Of a stretch of DNA of 64,000 nucleotides, positions 45,785 to 55,153 are shown in pieces. The DNA is from Sphingomonas sp. H160509. GTDB lineage: Bacteria > Pseudomonadota > Alphaproteobacteria > Sphingomonadales > Sphingomonadaceae. Both the position numbers and the translations under genes were made by a program. The DNA lies in assembly GCF_024124765.2 (NCBI RefSeq), contig NZ_JAMXSR020000004.1, positions 1-64,000 on the forward strand. Direction: 5' to 3'. Under the pieces are notes generated by a model. That model searched no databases and was not told the origin of the DNA. It worked only from the letters and a program-made list of their open reading frames with translations. The first letter of the stretch is position 1. Each line of letters opens with the position of its first letter.

Positions 45785-47303
45785 TGTTGAAAAAGTCGGG
45801 CTTGCAGTAGTGTTGTCGGTCTGATTCAATCTTCGCCAGGCAAGCGGAGACAGGCCGATGATGGGCGAGCGGACGGTGGCGCAGGAGGCGCTGTTCTACA
45901 GCTTCAGTCTGGAGCGACATGTCCCCGCGGATCATATGCTGCGCTCGGTCGACCGGTTCGTCGATCTGTCGAGCATCCGCGAGCACCTGAAGCCGTTCTA
46001 CAGCGAGATGGGACGGCCATCGATCGACCCTGAGTTGATGATCCGCATGCTCATCATCGGCTACTGCATGGGGATCCGTTCCGAGCGTCGGCTATGCGAC
46101 GAGGTGCATCTGAACCTGGCCTATCGCTGGTTCTGCCGGCTGGGGCTTGAAGGAGATGTTCCCGACCACTCCACCTTCTCGAAGAACCGCCATGGTCGCT
46201 TTCGCGACAGCGACCTGCTGCGCAAGCTGTTCGAAACGACGGTCGAGCGCTGCATGGCCGAGGGGCTGGTCGGTGGCGAAGGCCCCGCTGTTGATGCGAG
46301 CCTGATCCGGGCCGGTGCCAATCGTCAGACCGGAGACCCGGGTAGCGAGGGTCTGCCGCCCGAGGCCAACAATCGTGCCGTTCGCGAGTATCTTGCCGTC
46401 CTCGACGATGCCGCATTCGGGGCGGCTACGTCGGTCGTGCCGAAGTTTCTGGCGCCGGCAGATCCGGCGTCGCGCTGGACCTGCGCGCATGGCGGGCAGG
46501 CCTATTACGCCTACTCGACCAACTACCTCATCGATCTCGACCATGCCGTCATCATGGACGTGGAGGCGAGCACCGCGATCCGGCAGGCCGAGGTGACCGC
46601 CTGCAAACGGATGATCGAGCGCGTGCAGGACCGGTTTGGCGTCTGGCCCGAACGGCTCGCAGCGGACACAGGGTATGGCTCGGCCGAGATGCTGGCGTGG
46701 CTCGTCCACGAGCGCGATATCCACCCGCACATCCCCGTATTCGACAAGTCGGTCCGCCGCGACGGCACCTTCGAGAGGGCAGACTTCCGCTATGACCTGA
46801 GCGACGACAGCTATGTCTGCCCTGCCGGCAACCGCCTGCGTCCCCGCAACCGCAACTTCACGCAAGCCCGCGGCGATGTCGGCCAGGACGGCTTCATCCG
46901 CTACCGCGCCCGCCAGCAGGACTGCGCGGGCTGCGACCTGCGGCAACGTTGCACACCCAACACGCCAGCACGGAAGGTAACCAGGTCCATCCATGAGGGC
47001 GCCCGCGATCTGGCGCGCGATATCGCCGCTACCGACGCCTATGTGACATCCCGTCGTGAGCGTAAGAAGGTTGAGATGCTCTTTGCGCACCTCAAACGCA
47101 TCCTGAAGCTCGGCCGCCTCCGCCTACGAGGACCAAACGGCGCCAAGGATGAGTTCCTCCCTCGCTGCCACTGCCCAGAACCTCCGCAAGATGGCCAAGC
47201 TCATCCCGATGCCGGCGCAGATGGCACCTGCCTGAGACGGCAGGAATGCTTGCCTTGGTTTTATGCCCGGGTCCGCCCCGCACCAAGGCTGGCCTTTTCA
47301 ACA
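45785..47303 (+). mobile_element. IS1182-like insertion sequence, second type
   Basis: Ends are TGTTGAAAAAG on the left and the complement TGTTGAAAAGG on the right, with GATT/AATC-like symmetry extending outward. It lies 27 bp after the split palindrome, so two different elements entered the same intergenic repeat region. Confidence 0.82.
45858..47235 (+). pseudogene. IS1182-like transposase, frameshift near the C-terminus
   Basis: The protein begins MMGERTVAQEALFYSFSLER and continues with HLKPFYSEMGRPSIDPELMIRML, DHSTFSKNRHGRF, GPAVDASLIRAGANRQ (first Asp), LAADTGYGSAEMLAWLV (second Asp), a CAGCDLRQRC cluster and RRERKKVEMLFAHLKRILKL (Glu). Near 47160 one extra C pushes it into a wrong frame. 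Dropping it restores DEFLLAATAQNLRKMAKLIP and a stop at 47235, as in relatives. The catalytic core is complete, so the damage affects only the last ~25 residues. Confidence 0.88.
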
Positions 47304-47415
47304 CAATCGCCCAATAGCGGACGTCCGTGAATTTAGGCCTCGTTCCATCCGCCGTTGCGGTTCAAGAAGAGGCGAGCGATAATGTTGCAAGAACCCACGT
47401 CGGAGTTGCGCAGCT

Positions 47416-47628
47416 ATGGCGGATGCACCGGTTAAAGGCCCCTCATCCTACTTCCCCTCCATCGAGAAGAAGTATGGTCGCCCGATCGCTGAATGGCAGG
47501 CGTTGGTGCGCCAGAACCTCCCGGCGAAGCACATGGATCTGGTTGCCATGCTGAAGACCGACCACGGGATGGGTCATGGTCACGCGAACGCCTTGGTCGC
47601 GCACACGTTGGCAGCAGCCAAGAACTAA
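47416..47628 (+). CDS. DUF4287 domain protein
   Basis: 70 aa covering the whole DUF4287 domain: YFPSIEKKYGRPIAEWQALV and LVAMLKTDHGMGHGHANALVAHTL. Longer relatives fuse this domain to DUF5655. The function is unknown. It is a single gene flanked by interspersed repeats. Confidence 0.88.
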   Translation: MADAPVKGPSSYFPSIEKKYGRPIAEWQALVRQNLPAKHMDLVAMLKTDHGMGHGHANALVAHTLAAAKN

Positions 47629-47996
47629 TCGAAGCGGCGATCGGGCGAACGTCCGCTTTCCTCCCCAACCCGGGCATTCCCGAAACTCGATCCCTCGTGG
47701 GAATGGGGGGCGTTGGAATTGCCCACACTAGGACGTCGCAGTAGGCCATTTCATCTTCCAGAAGCGGACATCCGTTCAGCCAGGTGCTGCCCAATTTTTC
47801 CTTTCCAGGCGGTCATTCTGATAAAGTAGATACCCCTAAGTCTACCCGATCCGGCTACGCCAGCGTGAGCTATCGATTTGTATCTTGCGGGAAAAAATTA
47901 ATCTAGGGCACCGAACATCGCTGTGACTAGCCAACGGCATGGCGGCGACTGAGAGACGCTGTAGCGCTCCCGCTTACCGGTACCGGGAGCACGCGC
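47629..47996. other. Intergenic with interspersed palindromes
   Basis: Contains a GAACGTCCGC repeat, the 31-bp palindrome at 47675-47705 and a second GCGGACATCCG near 47764. No gene was recognised before 47997. Confidence 0.5.
47675..47705. repeat. 31-bp interspersed palindrome, intact copy
   Basis: CATTCCCGAAACT, CGATCC, CTCGTGGGAATG. Same layout as 28694. Confidence 0.72.
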
Positions 47997-48158
47997 ATGG
48001 CCGAATTCAATGAACTCAACGACCTTATCCAACGCGAGGAAAGAGCCAGGGAACAAGCCGAAGCGGCCAGCAACACTGCGGCACGCTTGGCTCACCTCGC
48101 CAGAGCCGACGGGTATCTCAAGAAGATCAACGGCTTGGCCAAGGATGGGTCTGCGTGA
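47997..48158 (+). CDS. Small helical protein upstream of ECF sigma factor (1)
   Basis: 53 aa, below usual ORF cut-offs. MAEFNELNDLIQREERAREQ and ARLAHLARADGYLKKINGL are strongly helical, charged and amphipathic. GGGAG lies 9 bases before the ATG. Its stop overlaps the GTG of the next small gene (GTGA), so both are probably translated together. No family is recognised. Confidence 0.6.
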   Translation: MAEFNELNDLIQREERAREQAEAASNTAARLAHLARADGYLKKINGLAKDGSA

Positions 48159-48313
48159 TCGCCTTTGAAACACCCCAAGAGCATCTGGTCAGGCTGATCG
48201 CCGCCATCAGCCATGCCTTGGCGATCGCTGATGAAGGAAGCCAGGCGGTGGTCGGTGCGCATCTGGCGAGTTGTCTTGAAGTCGCAAAAATGGCGCAAAC
48301 AGCTGATGAGTAG
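48155..48313 (+). CDS. Small helical protein upstream of ECF sigma factor (2)
   Basis: 52 aa with a GTG start overlapping the previous stop. It reads MIAFETPQEHLVRLIAAISH, ALAIADEGSQAVVGAHLASC and LEVAKMAQTADE: helical and without a membrane segment. It is the second member of a coupled pair, 75 bp before the sigma factor gene. No family is recognised. Confidence 0.52.
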   Translation: MIAFETPQEHLVRLIAAISHALAIADEGSQAVVGAHLASCLEVAKMAQTADE

Positions 48314-48388
48314 AAATGCGCCATACCCGGTAGATCTCTTCACAATTGGCGGACCAACGGCTCCTGACCAAGCGGATGGACTGTCCGT

Positions 48389-48988
48389 ATGCCGGCGCTG
48401 AACCGTGAGCGCAGTGATACCGGTTCTGATGCCGCACGACAGCATCTGGCGCTAACCCTGCTTGCCGTCGGTGGCGAAGACCGAGAAGCCTTCAAAGAGC
48501 TTTATCGTCTGACAAACGCAAAACTGTTCGGAATATGCCTACGGATTTGCGGTGATACCGGAAACGCAGAAGACGTTTTGCACGAGGTCTATCTTCTGAT
48601 CTGGAAACGGGCTGGAGCGTGGCAGCCCGGGCAAGCCAGTCCGATAACCTGGCTCTGCGTCATCACCCGCAATCGTTGCATCGATTGGTGCCGTGCTCAG
48701 GCTATCCGACCGGGCGCGTCGAGCGAGCCACTGCCCGACCTGTTCGACGAGCGTCCGAACCCGGAAACAGCTTTGCTGGCAAAGGACGAGAATATTTATC
48801 TCATGCGGTGCATGAAAGAACTGGAAGTTCGCCGCCGTGACGCAATCTCCAGGGCCTTCTTTGATGGTCTCACCTACACAGAGGTGGCGGTTCAGGCCGG
48901 CGTGCCGGTTGGTACGGTCAAGAGCTGGATCCGACGTGGCCTCAAGCAGCTCCACAGCTGCCTGGGTTGTTCAGAATTCTCCGATTGA
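48389..48988 (+). CDS. ECF-type RNA polymerase sigma factor
   Basis: 199 aa. Region 2 is FKELYRLTNAKLFGICLRI then NAEDVLHEVYLLIWKRAGAW. Region 4 is RDAISRAFFDGLTYTEVAVQAGVPVGTVKSWIRRGLKQL. The linker contains WCRAQAIRPG. Members of this group are usually followed by a ChrR- or RskA-like anti-sigma gene; none is visible downstream (48989-49149 is empty). The convergent DoxX-like gene comes next. The target regulon is unknown. Confidence 0.92.
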   Translation: MPALNRERSDTGSDAARQHLALTLLAVGGEDREAFKELYRLTNAKLFGICLRICGDTGNAEDVLHEVYLLIWKRAGAWQPGQASPITWLCVITRNRCIDWCRAQAIRPGASSEPLPDLFDERPNPETALLAKDENIYLMRCMKELEVRRRDAISRAFFDGLTYTEVAVQAGVPVGTVKSWIRRGLKQLHSCLGCSEFSD

Positions 48989-49149
48989 ATCCCGGCCTTT
49001 GGCTCTTCAGAAAAACTCGATCATTTCGTTGAAACCATCTGTGACGGATAGTTCGATCGAGGCAGACAGCGCTTCGTTCTGAAAGGCCCATTGTCAGATC
49101 GATCATATGCGGACCGGCACCGTTCTTCGTCGGGAAGGTCCGCTCGTTT

Positions 49150-50263
49150 TCAGAGGATGCCAGCCCCCGACTTGGCTACGGTCCAGACCGACAGGGCATG
49201 GAGACCGTAATAAAAGAGCATGAGCACCGCGAGCGTACCAACATACGCCCGGCCCACCTTCCATCCCGATATCAGCATGCCGGAATCACTCCCCCGGCAC
49301 ATGATCTGGAGCGGAGTCTCGCCAGCAACGAGGGCGATGACGAGGATAAGGATAACGGGGATGTGGCCGACGATATCGAGCATGCCGAATTCAGGCATGG
49401 CAGCGACAAAAACGATCCCCAGCAACATGGCGCCTACGCGGCCGAGAATCTCGCGCCCGGCAAGCAGGTAGAATGCCAGGGAAAACTCTACAAAGCCGGC
49501 GATCGTGGCAACCGTTGAGAACGCCTGGCCCGCCGTGATACCCGGGTGTGAAACCAGTATCGAGATCGTCCACTGCGGAAACAGAAACTTCTCCACTGCC
49601 GTCCACATCAAGCTGAGGCTCAACGACCCGATGAGGATGGGCACGCGATACCGACTGATCACTAGACGTGACGCTATCGGGCTTCCCAGCGCAAGATGCG
49701 CTGCAATTCCGATAAAAAAATAGATAGTCGATCATGTAGAAAAGACCGAACTTTGCGACCCCCATCAGGTACAGGCCGACTAAGGCCGCTGCCGCGAAAA
49801 TCGAAAGTCGTGGTATCAGGACTACGACTGCAGTCGCCAGTTGGACATACCCCACCGCCTGACCGGCGCCATACAGGTCCGGGGTCAGAAGCGATCCGCT
49901 CGATGGATCGGCCCACATCACGACGGCAAGATCGCCCCATAGGCAAAGCGCGTAGACTGCCACGCCCGCCCGTACGATCAGATCACTCGCAAGTCCCGCA
50001 CGCTTGGGATCAACAACGAGTTTTCCTGCTACCCGCGTTGCCACGGCGTCGAGCATGGCGCCAAGCATCACGAGACCGACAAAAATGGCAAAGAGTTCAA
50101 GGAACAATGGGGTCAGGACCTGCCCGACAGGCAGCGGCGGTACCGAACCATCGATTGGTCCGCAGAACCATTTCACATGGGCTTCCGCGACACCGGGCAC
50201 GCCCAGTACCATGACGAGCAACAGGCCCGCTGGCCGTATCGGGAACTTGCTGCTCATCGCCAT
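49150..50263 (-). pseudogene. DoxX/DoxD-like membrane protein with HVKWF motif, single frameshift
   Basis: The start is ATG 50263 or 50257, after AAGAGGGA. A signal-like helix ends in VAEAHVKWFCGPID, an HVKWF-type motif I recall from DoxX-related exported proteins. About eight membrane helices follow. The first frame fails after YLFFYRN. Removing one T from the TTTTTTT run near 49715 gives FFIGIAAHLALGSPIASRL and joins MISRYRVPILIGSLSLSL through to the stop at 49150, for ~370 aa. DoxX-related proteins take part in thiosulphate or quinone redox in some organisms; the role here is unknown. Confidence 0.8.
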
Positions 50264-50427
50264 TCCCTCTTGCGTCGATACAAGAGGTACGAAGGTCATC
50301 AGCGGTTAGATGCCCCAATCATCGGCGTGCTGCCGCTCTAACGGTCCGGCACTGACTACGTCTTCCGTCTCAGCATCAGAATTAGTCAATCCTCAAAATG
50401 CCATCCAAATCGAGAATGGGAAGACGC

Positions 50428-51165
50428 CTAGCCGAGTGCCGCCTTGTAGGCCGCAACTGCTGGTCCGAACCCCATCACTAATGCGTCTGCCGTCAGTTCG
50501 TGGCCGATGGACGCCTCGGCGATCGGCGGCATAGCGCTGATCAAATCAGGTAGATTGGTGAGGTTGAGGTCGTGACCGACGTTCACCCTCAGCCCGGCAA
50601 CATGTACCGCCCGCGCTGCCAACGCTGCCGCCGCGAGAGTACGACTGGGACCATTGGCGCGATGCTCGGCTGCATAGGAGCCGGTGTAGATTTCCGCGCC
50701 ATCAGCCCCGCTTTCGATGAGGCCGCGTACTGCCGTTGGGTCTGGATCAATGAACAGGATTACGCGTCCGCTGACCGCCTGGAAGCGGGCGACGTCATTA
50801 TAGATACGTATTGCTGCATCTCGATCGTCAAACTTCCAGCCCTCCTCCGATGTGAACGCGGAGGGAGGATCAGGAACGAGTGTGCATTGCTCAGGCCGCA
50901 CAGCAGACACGATGCGGAATAGCCGATCATCGGGATAGCCCTCGATATTCAGTTCAAAGGTCGGTCTGAGTGGCTTCATCCACTCCGCGAGTGCCGATAC
51001 GTCGTCATCACGGATATGGCGTTGGTCGGGGCGCGGATGCACTGTAATCCCGTCCGCGCCAGCCTCATGCGCAATGCGAGCAAAGGCCAGTAGATCGGGC
51101 ACGCCTGTTCGCCGCGAGTTTCGCAGTAGGGCAACCTTGTTTAGGTTCACACTTAGACGCACCAT
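50428..51165 (-). CDS. pdxJ: Pyridoxine 5'-phosphate synthase PdxJ
   Basis: 245 aa from ATG 51165 (MVRLSVNLNKVALLRNSRRT); the longer frame to 51255 has no family sequence. It has the PdxJ pattern: GADGITVHPRPDQRHIRDDDV with the active-site His and Arg, FELNIEGYPD with the catalytic Glu, AEIYTGSYA, and GLRVNVGHDLNLTNL followed by ASIGHELTADALVMGF. It condenses amino-acetone phosphate with deoxyxylulose 5-phosphate in vitamin B6 synthesis. No pdxA or acpS neighbour is present, so it may be an extra copy. Confidence 0.93.
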   Translation of the reverse strand: MVRLSVNLNKVALLRNSRRTGVPDLLAFARIAHEAGADGITVHPRPDQRHIRDDDVSALAEWMKPLRPTFELNIEGYPDDRLFRIVSAVRPEQCTLVPDPPSAFTSEEGWKFDDRDAAIRIYNDVARFQAVSGRVILFIDPDPTAVRGLIESGADGAEIYTGSYAAEHRANGPSRTLAAAALAARAVHVAGLRVNVGHDLNLTNLPDLISAMPPIAEASIGHELTADALVMGFGPAVAAYKAALG

Positions 51166-51360
51166 AAACACCGATCCCAAATCGCCTTTGAGACGGGAAT
51201 TATGGCATGGAGCGGCCAATGGCGAGAGCAAGCCATGGGTTAAACGGCAGGGCAACCGCTGTTGCCTGCAATTCCCGTTTCACGATCCTTTTGGGAACGG
51301 TTCCGCTTTCCCGGCCGCGCCTCGTTTGCGGGAATGTTATTGGGGCGTGCTGTTACGCCA

Positions 51361-51729
51361 TCATCTGAATGCACCGCGCCAGTCGTAGAGCGTCGCCGTT
51401 GTGGCATACTCACGCAGGTACGAGAGTTTGCCGTCGCGCAGCTTCGCAATAGTCGCACCGTCGAAGCTCTTTTCCTCCCCACGCCACGTGTAGCGAAACG
51501 TCCATTCGGCGGTTTCGTCCTCGACTGAGGATCGCACATCGCGGATTGTCCAGTCGATGACCCGGCCGTCTTCGTCGAGCCATGTCGAAACCCATTTTGC
51601 GACCCAGTCGTGTCCTCGGTAGATTGGGCCGAAGCTCTCGATGACGACGCAGTCCGGGGTAAGCGTCGCGAGGATCGCATCCACGTCGTGCGCCCGCCAG
51701 CCGACGATATATTGCTCCAATAGCGTCAT
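51361..51729 (-). CDS. SnoaL/NTF2-like protein
   Basis: 122 aa. LEQYIVGWRAHDVDAILATLTPDCVVIESFGPIYRGHDWVAKWV and AEWTFRYTWRGEEKSFDG form a complete NTF2-like cone fold. Members include small isomerases, hydratases and binding proteins; the catalytic role cannot be assigned. It is a stand-alone gene downstream of pdxJ on the same strand, with repeat debris on its 5' side. Confidence 0.82.
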   Translation of the reverse strand: MTLLEQYIVGWRAHDVDAILATLTPDCVVIESFGPIYRGHDWVAKWVSTWLDEDGRVIDWTIRDVRSSVEDETAEWTFRYTWRGEEKSFDGATIAKLRDGKLSYLREYATTATLYDWRGAFR

Positions 51730-52018
51730 TGATCCGATGCCTTCCTATCGTACTTGAGGCGACGCTCCCACTAATTGCGCGGGTAATGGAGCCGCCTAGC
51801 GAGTGATTTCTTTAATTCGAGAACGGTTGCGAGAACCATTTCGCTTTCCCGATTTCCGATCGTTCTTGAGAGTGGGGGGCGGTTGAAATTGCTCAGCCTC
51901 GTACGCTCAGGTTAAAATCAAAGCCCCCAAACACGTCCATCACAACCGGCATTCCCACCAACTGAGGAACAAGGAGTGTGCCCCGTCATAGGCGATGTTC
52001 GTCTGCTTCTGTAGCCAG

Positions 52019-52297
52019 ATGGCTGAGGGGATCTACATCGTTGCAAACGATAGAGAATTTGATAGTTCGTTAGGCGTGGCCAACGCTCTGCACCCGATTG
52101 CCCTCGCACACGCACAGGGGTTGCTGGCTGGGAAGACATCCGGGGTGATGCCCGCCGCGTGTCCATGGCCTATGCAAGATCACGACGCAGTCCTTGCATG
52201 GTTTGCAGGGTTTAGCATCGGGGCATTGGTGAGCGCGAAATGCGATCTACGGATGCAGACCCAAATGCCTGTCGCGATAAAGTTTCAGGATCGTTAG
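52019..52297 (+). CDS. Small hypothetical protein, weak Rmf/CrpP resemblance
   Basis: 92 aa from ATG 52019, with an in-frame start at 51995. ALAHAQGLLAGKTSGVMPAA then CPWPMQDHDAVLAWFAGF then SIG shows the spacing (Gly-rich helix, CP, then an AWxxGxxxG helix) of the Rmf/CrpP family. The match is by eye only. The function is unknown. Confidence 0.42.
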   Translation: MAEGIYIVANDREFDSSLGVANALHPIALAHAQGLLAGKTSGVMPAACPWPMQDHDAVLAWFAGFSIGALVSAKCDLRMQTQMPVAIKFQDR

Positions 52298-52486
52298 CGC
52301 TCCCCAGCCACTCCTAATGATGAACATGTGAGCCCCTGTTTTATTGTCGCGTTCTGCACAATCTCTCGCCCAAGCGCACCTGCCGAATTGCGGGCCGTTG
52401 GGGGAGGCAACACTGGCAAGCTAATCAGGACTGCGGCATGATCGAACAGGCGCGACCGATCTGAGCGCGCAGGGACGAAACACCGC

Positions 52487-53260
52487 ATGCCAACAATTCT
52501 CGTCGCCGCCATCGTGTTGATCGTGATCCTGTCGGTCGTGCTGCGCACGTTCGGCGTAAATCAGGAATACGAACGCGCCGTGCTGTTCCGACTGGGCCGG
52601 CTGGGCACGACGAAGGGGCCGGGCTGGTATTGGCTGATCCCATTTGTCGACCGGGTGGTAAAGGTGGATATTCGCACCGTGACTGTGCAACTTGAGACGC
52701 AGGAGACGATTACGCGCGACGGCGTCGCCGTGAGGGTCAACGCGGTACTTTGGTATCGCGCCGTAGATCCGGCTCGCGTTGTAACCTCGGTAGAGAAGTA
52801 TCAGGCGGCAGTTGTCCAGGCGGCGGAAACGGGCATGCGCGACGCCATCGGCCAGAGCGACCTCGATCAGATGCTCAAGGATCGGATTGGCATCAACAAG
52901 CGATTGATGGATCTACTGAGCGCGGCGGCAGGACGCTGGGGTATCGAGATCGACGCCGTCGAACTCAAGGACGTTGACATTCCCGAACAGATGCAGCGCG
53001 CGATTGCCCGCGAAGCCGAGGCTATCCGTGAAAAACGCTCCCGCATCATCAAAGCCGAGGGTGAGAACGAAGCCGCCCAGAAGCTGGCGGAGGCGGCGAC
53101 GATGATCGGCAGCGCACCCGGCGCACTGGAACTGCGCCGTCTGCAAACGCTTACCGAAATCGGGGTCGAGCACAACAGTACGATCATTGCCATGCTGCCG
53201 GTCGAACTGCTCCATGCGGCCCAGAAGATTGCCGGGCTGCCGCTAGCAGCTTCGGATTAG
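52487..53260 (+). CDS. Slipin/stomatin-like SPFH-domain membrane protein
   Basis: 257 aa. An N-terminal membrane hairpin (TILVAAIVLIVILSVVLR) precedes the SPFH/band-7 domain (QEYERAVLFRLGRL, GPGWYWLIPFVDRV, DGVAVRVNAVLWYRAVDP), and a C-terminal coiled coil (IPEQMQRAIAREAEAIREKRSRI, KAEGENEAAQKLAEAATM) drives oligomerisation. Slipins organise membrane microdomains and are usually paired with an NfeD protein; no NfeD gene is visible here. A nested hairpin follows the stop codon. Confidence 0.93.
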   Translation: MPTILVAAIVLIVILSVVLRTFGVNQEYERAVLFRLGRLGTTKGPGWYWLIPFVDRVVKVDIRTVTVQLETQETITRDGVAVRVNAVLWYRAVDPARVVTSVEKYQAAVVQAAETGMRDAIGQSDLDQMLKDRIGINKRLMDLLSAAAGRWGIEIDAVELKDVDIPEQMQRAIAREAEAIREKRSRIIKAEGENEAAQKLAEAATMIGSAPGALELRRLQTLTEIGVEHNSTIIAMLPVELLHAAQKIAGLPLAASD

Positions 53261-53310
53261 CCTACAACTCAAACCGCCCTCGCTGCTGAGCTGTTTGCGC
53301 TGGAACTGGA

Positions 53311-53376
53311 TGCCAGGCAAATCGCACTATTCGTTCGCGAAATCTCAGCGGACGAATAGTGTCAGTTCGCCTGGCA
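53311..53376 (+). terminator. Nested double hairpin downstream of the slipin gene
   Basis: Outer stem TGCCAGGC/GCCTGGCA (8 bp) encloses an inner stem CACTATTCGT/ACGAATAGTG (10 bp). CTCTTTTG follows. It is probably the slipin terminator, though the two-stem form is unusual. Confidence 0.6.
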
Positions 53377-53467
53377 GTCTCTTTTGTCAATCGTACGGAT
53401 CACAAACTGGCCCTGTCATGAAAGCACACAGTGCTGCCGTACGATACGGCGTATTTTATAAAGTGTA

Positions 53468-54247
53468 TTATGCGATTTTGGTGCGCATCCGCTTTGCCCG
53501 TTTGGCTGGATCGGGATGAGTTTTCAGCAGTCCGATACCACCGCCGCTATCTAGTGTCGCCAGTTTGTCCATCGCAGCCGGGCATGCATGTTGCCGATAT
53601 CCCTTGGCGGTCATGAAAGTCAGAGCGTAGTCATCAGCCGCGGTCTCAGCTCCTTGCGAATACTGAGCGCTGACCACGTTCTGGATCAGTCCGCCAAGCT
53701 CGGAACTGGCGATCGTACGCGCGCCGTTGCTGGCTGTTCCCGCCACACTCAGTGCGGCATCCTGTTGAAGCGCACGCTTCAAACGCTTCTGGCCATGCTG
53801 AAGTTTGACATGCCCGATCTCGTGACCGATCACGCAGCGCACTTCATCGTCGGTAAACTTGTCCATCAGTCCGGCATAGACCCGTACTGTCCCATCGCCC
53901 ATCGCGAAGGCATTCACGTCTTTGACCAGATAAGGCTTGATGTTGAGTTTCAGGCCATCGTAGCTGGTAATTCCCGTGGTCAGTTTGGCCAGGCGGACGG
54001 CATAGGGACTCTTAGCCGGGGCGACCGGGTTCTGCCGGTCCATTTCAGCAGACATTTGTGCGAACGATGCGACTACCTGTTCGTCACTGATAGTTGCCGC
54101 CTGCGCTACCTTCTTGGCAGACCCTAACAAATTGCCTAGACTTTGCGAAAATGCCGAAGATCCTACTGGAAGCGTTGCCAATCCTACAATCAAAGCTCCA
54201 GCGAAAAACGGCGACATTGCGAATGTAAATTTATTGTTATTTTGCAT
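53468..54247 (-). CDS. M48-family periplasmic metalloprotease
   Basis: 259 aa with a signal peptide (FFAGALIVGLATLPVGSSAFSQ). The zinc site is DDEVRCVIGHEIGHVKLQHGQKR with the third ligand in GAETAADDYALTFM, as in the LoiP/YggG-like group. VNAFAMGDGTVRVYAGLMD precedes it, the strand that contacts substrate. These enzymes help degrade damaged envelope proteins. There is no Cys lipobox, so it should be soluble in the periplasm. The gene stands alone between the slipin and lipoprotein genes. Confidence 0.92.
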   Translation of the reverse strand: MQNNNKFTFAMSPFFAGALIVGLATLPVGSSAFSQSLGNLLGSAKKVAQAATISDEQVVASFAQMSAEMDRQNPVAPAKSPYAVRLAKLTTGITSYDGLKLNIKPYLVKDVNAFAMGDGTVRVYAGLMDKFTDDEVRCVIGHEIGHVKLQHGQKRLKRALQQDAALSVAGTASNGARTIASSELGGLIQNVVSAQYSQGAETAADDYALTFMTAKGYRQHACPAAMDKLATLDSGGGIGLLKTHPDPAKRAKRMRTKIA

Positions 54248-54333
54248 GATTTACCCCCTTACAATATTGAGTGTCGGTATTTTAACGTCATGCGTTTATT
54301 AAATGATGCCGTAGCGGTAACGTTCATTGTTGG

Positions 54334-55044
54334 TTATGGCTTCAATTCGTTGGACTTCAGCGTTTTACCGTCTGTGGCAAACTCGGCGTAGCCGGTTTCC
54401 TTGATGTCGTTAGTGGCGAGCCGGCCGTCGATATCGAGCCGCAGCACATGGACGTTGTTGAACGCGCCCGGCGACATCAGCCGCACGCCCGACCACGCGA
54501 AGCGGCTGTAGATCTTACTCATGGCATCCTTCTGAGCCGCCATGAACGGCGCAAGGCCAGCGGCGTTCACCTGCGCGAGCGGGGTAACATAATCCGCCAG
54601 CTTGAACGCGGCCGCATCACCCCCGCTGACGGTAATGTCGACCGGGCTCGGCGCCGCGAACTCGCCCGTCCGCACGTTTAGGGACGTACCGAGCAGCTTT
54701 CGCGGATCAGCCGGATCCTGATACTGAACCGAACAGACAGTCAGCTGGCCTTGCGGTTCGTCGTCGCTGCTGTCGATATCTTTGCCTGAGCTGAAAAAGG
54801 AGTTGATCTCCGATACCTTGGCATCTGGGCCGAGATGCTTGGCGATCGCACGGAAACACACGTCCGGCCCTTGCGAGATATTGAGCGCGGCGACCGCCGG
54901 TGCATCCGATGTGCTGGCCGGGCCGGCGTGGTTGGCAGTGACATCGGCCGCACCGGTGGTGGCATTGTTTCCCTTGCCGCACGCGGATAGGCCGAGAGTT
55001 GCTGTGGCGAGCAAGCACAATGTGGTGAAACTTGGTTTGAACAT
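54334..55044 (-). CDS. Lipoprotein of unknown function
   Basis: 236 aa. The signal ends in a lipobox (LGLSACGKGN), so Cys near residue 22 should be lipidated. A Ser/Thr/Ala-rich tether leads to a domain with VCFRAIAKHLGPDAKVSEIN and SQVQYQDP-like strands. No catalytic motif is seen. No family is recognised. Confidence 0.8.
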   Translation of the reverse strand: MFKPSFTTLCLLATATLGLSACGKGNNATTGAADVTANHAGPASTSDAPAVAALNISQGPDVCFRAIAKHLGPDAKVSEINSFFSSGKDIDSSDDEPQGQLTVCSVQYQDPADPRKLLGTSLNVRTGEFAAPSPVDITVSGGDAAAFKLADYVTPLAQVNAAGLAPFMAAQKDAMSKIYSRFAWSGVRLMSPGAFNNVHVLRLDIDGRLATNDIKETGYAEFATDGKTLKSNELKP

Positions 55045-55153
55045 GGTGGACGTGCTCCCGGGATCGTGACGACCCTACATAGTAAGGCGCTCGTTCCCGT
55101 GATGTCGACCAGTAAGCGTCGCGCTCCGCCACGCGACGTACTATGCAACGTTT

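Noticed and set aside
46054-47090. Long leftward frames (332 codons) opposite the second IS1182-like transposase
   Set aside because: Antisense shadows of a high-GC transposase gene whose sense strand has all family motifs.
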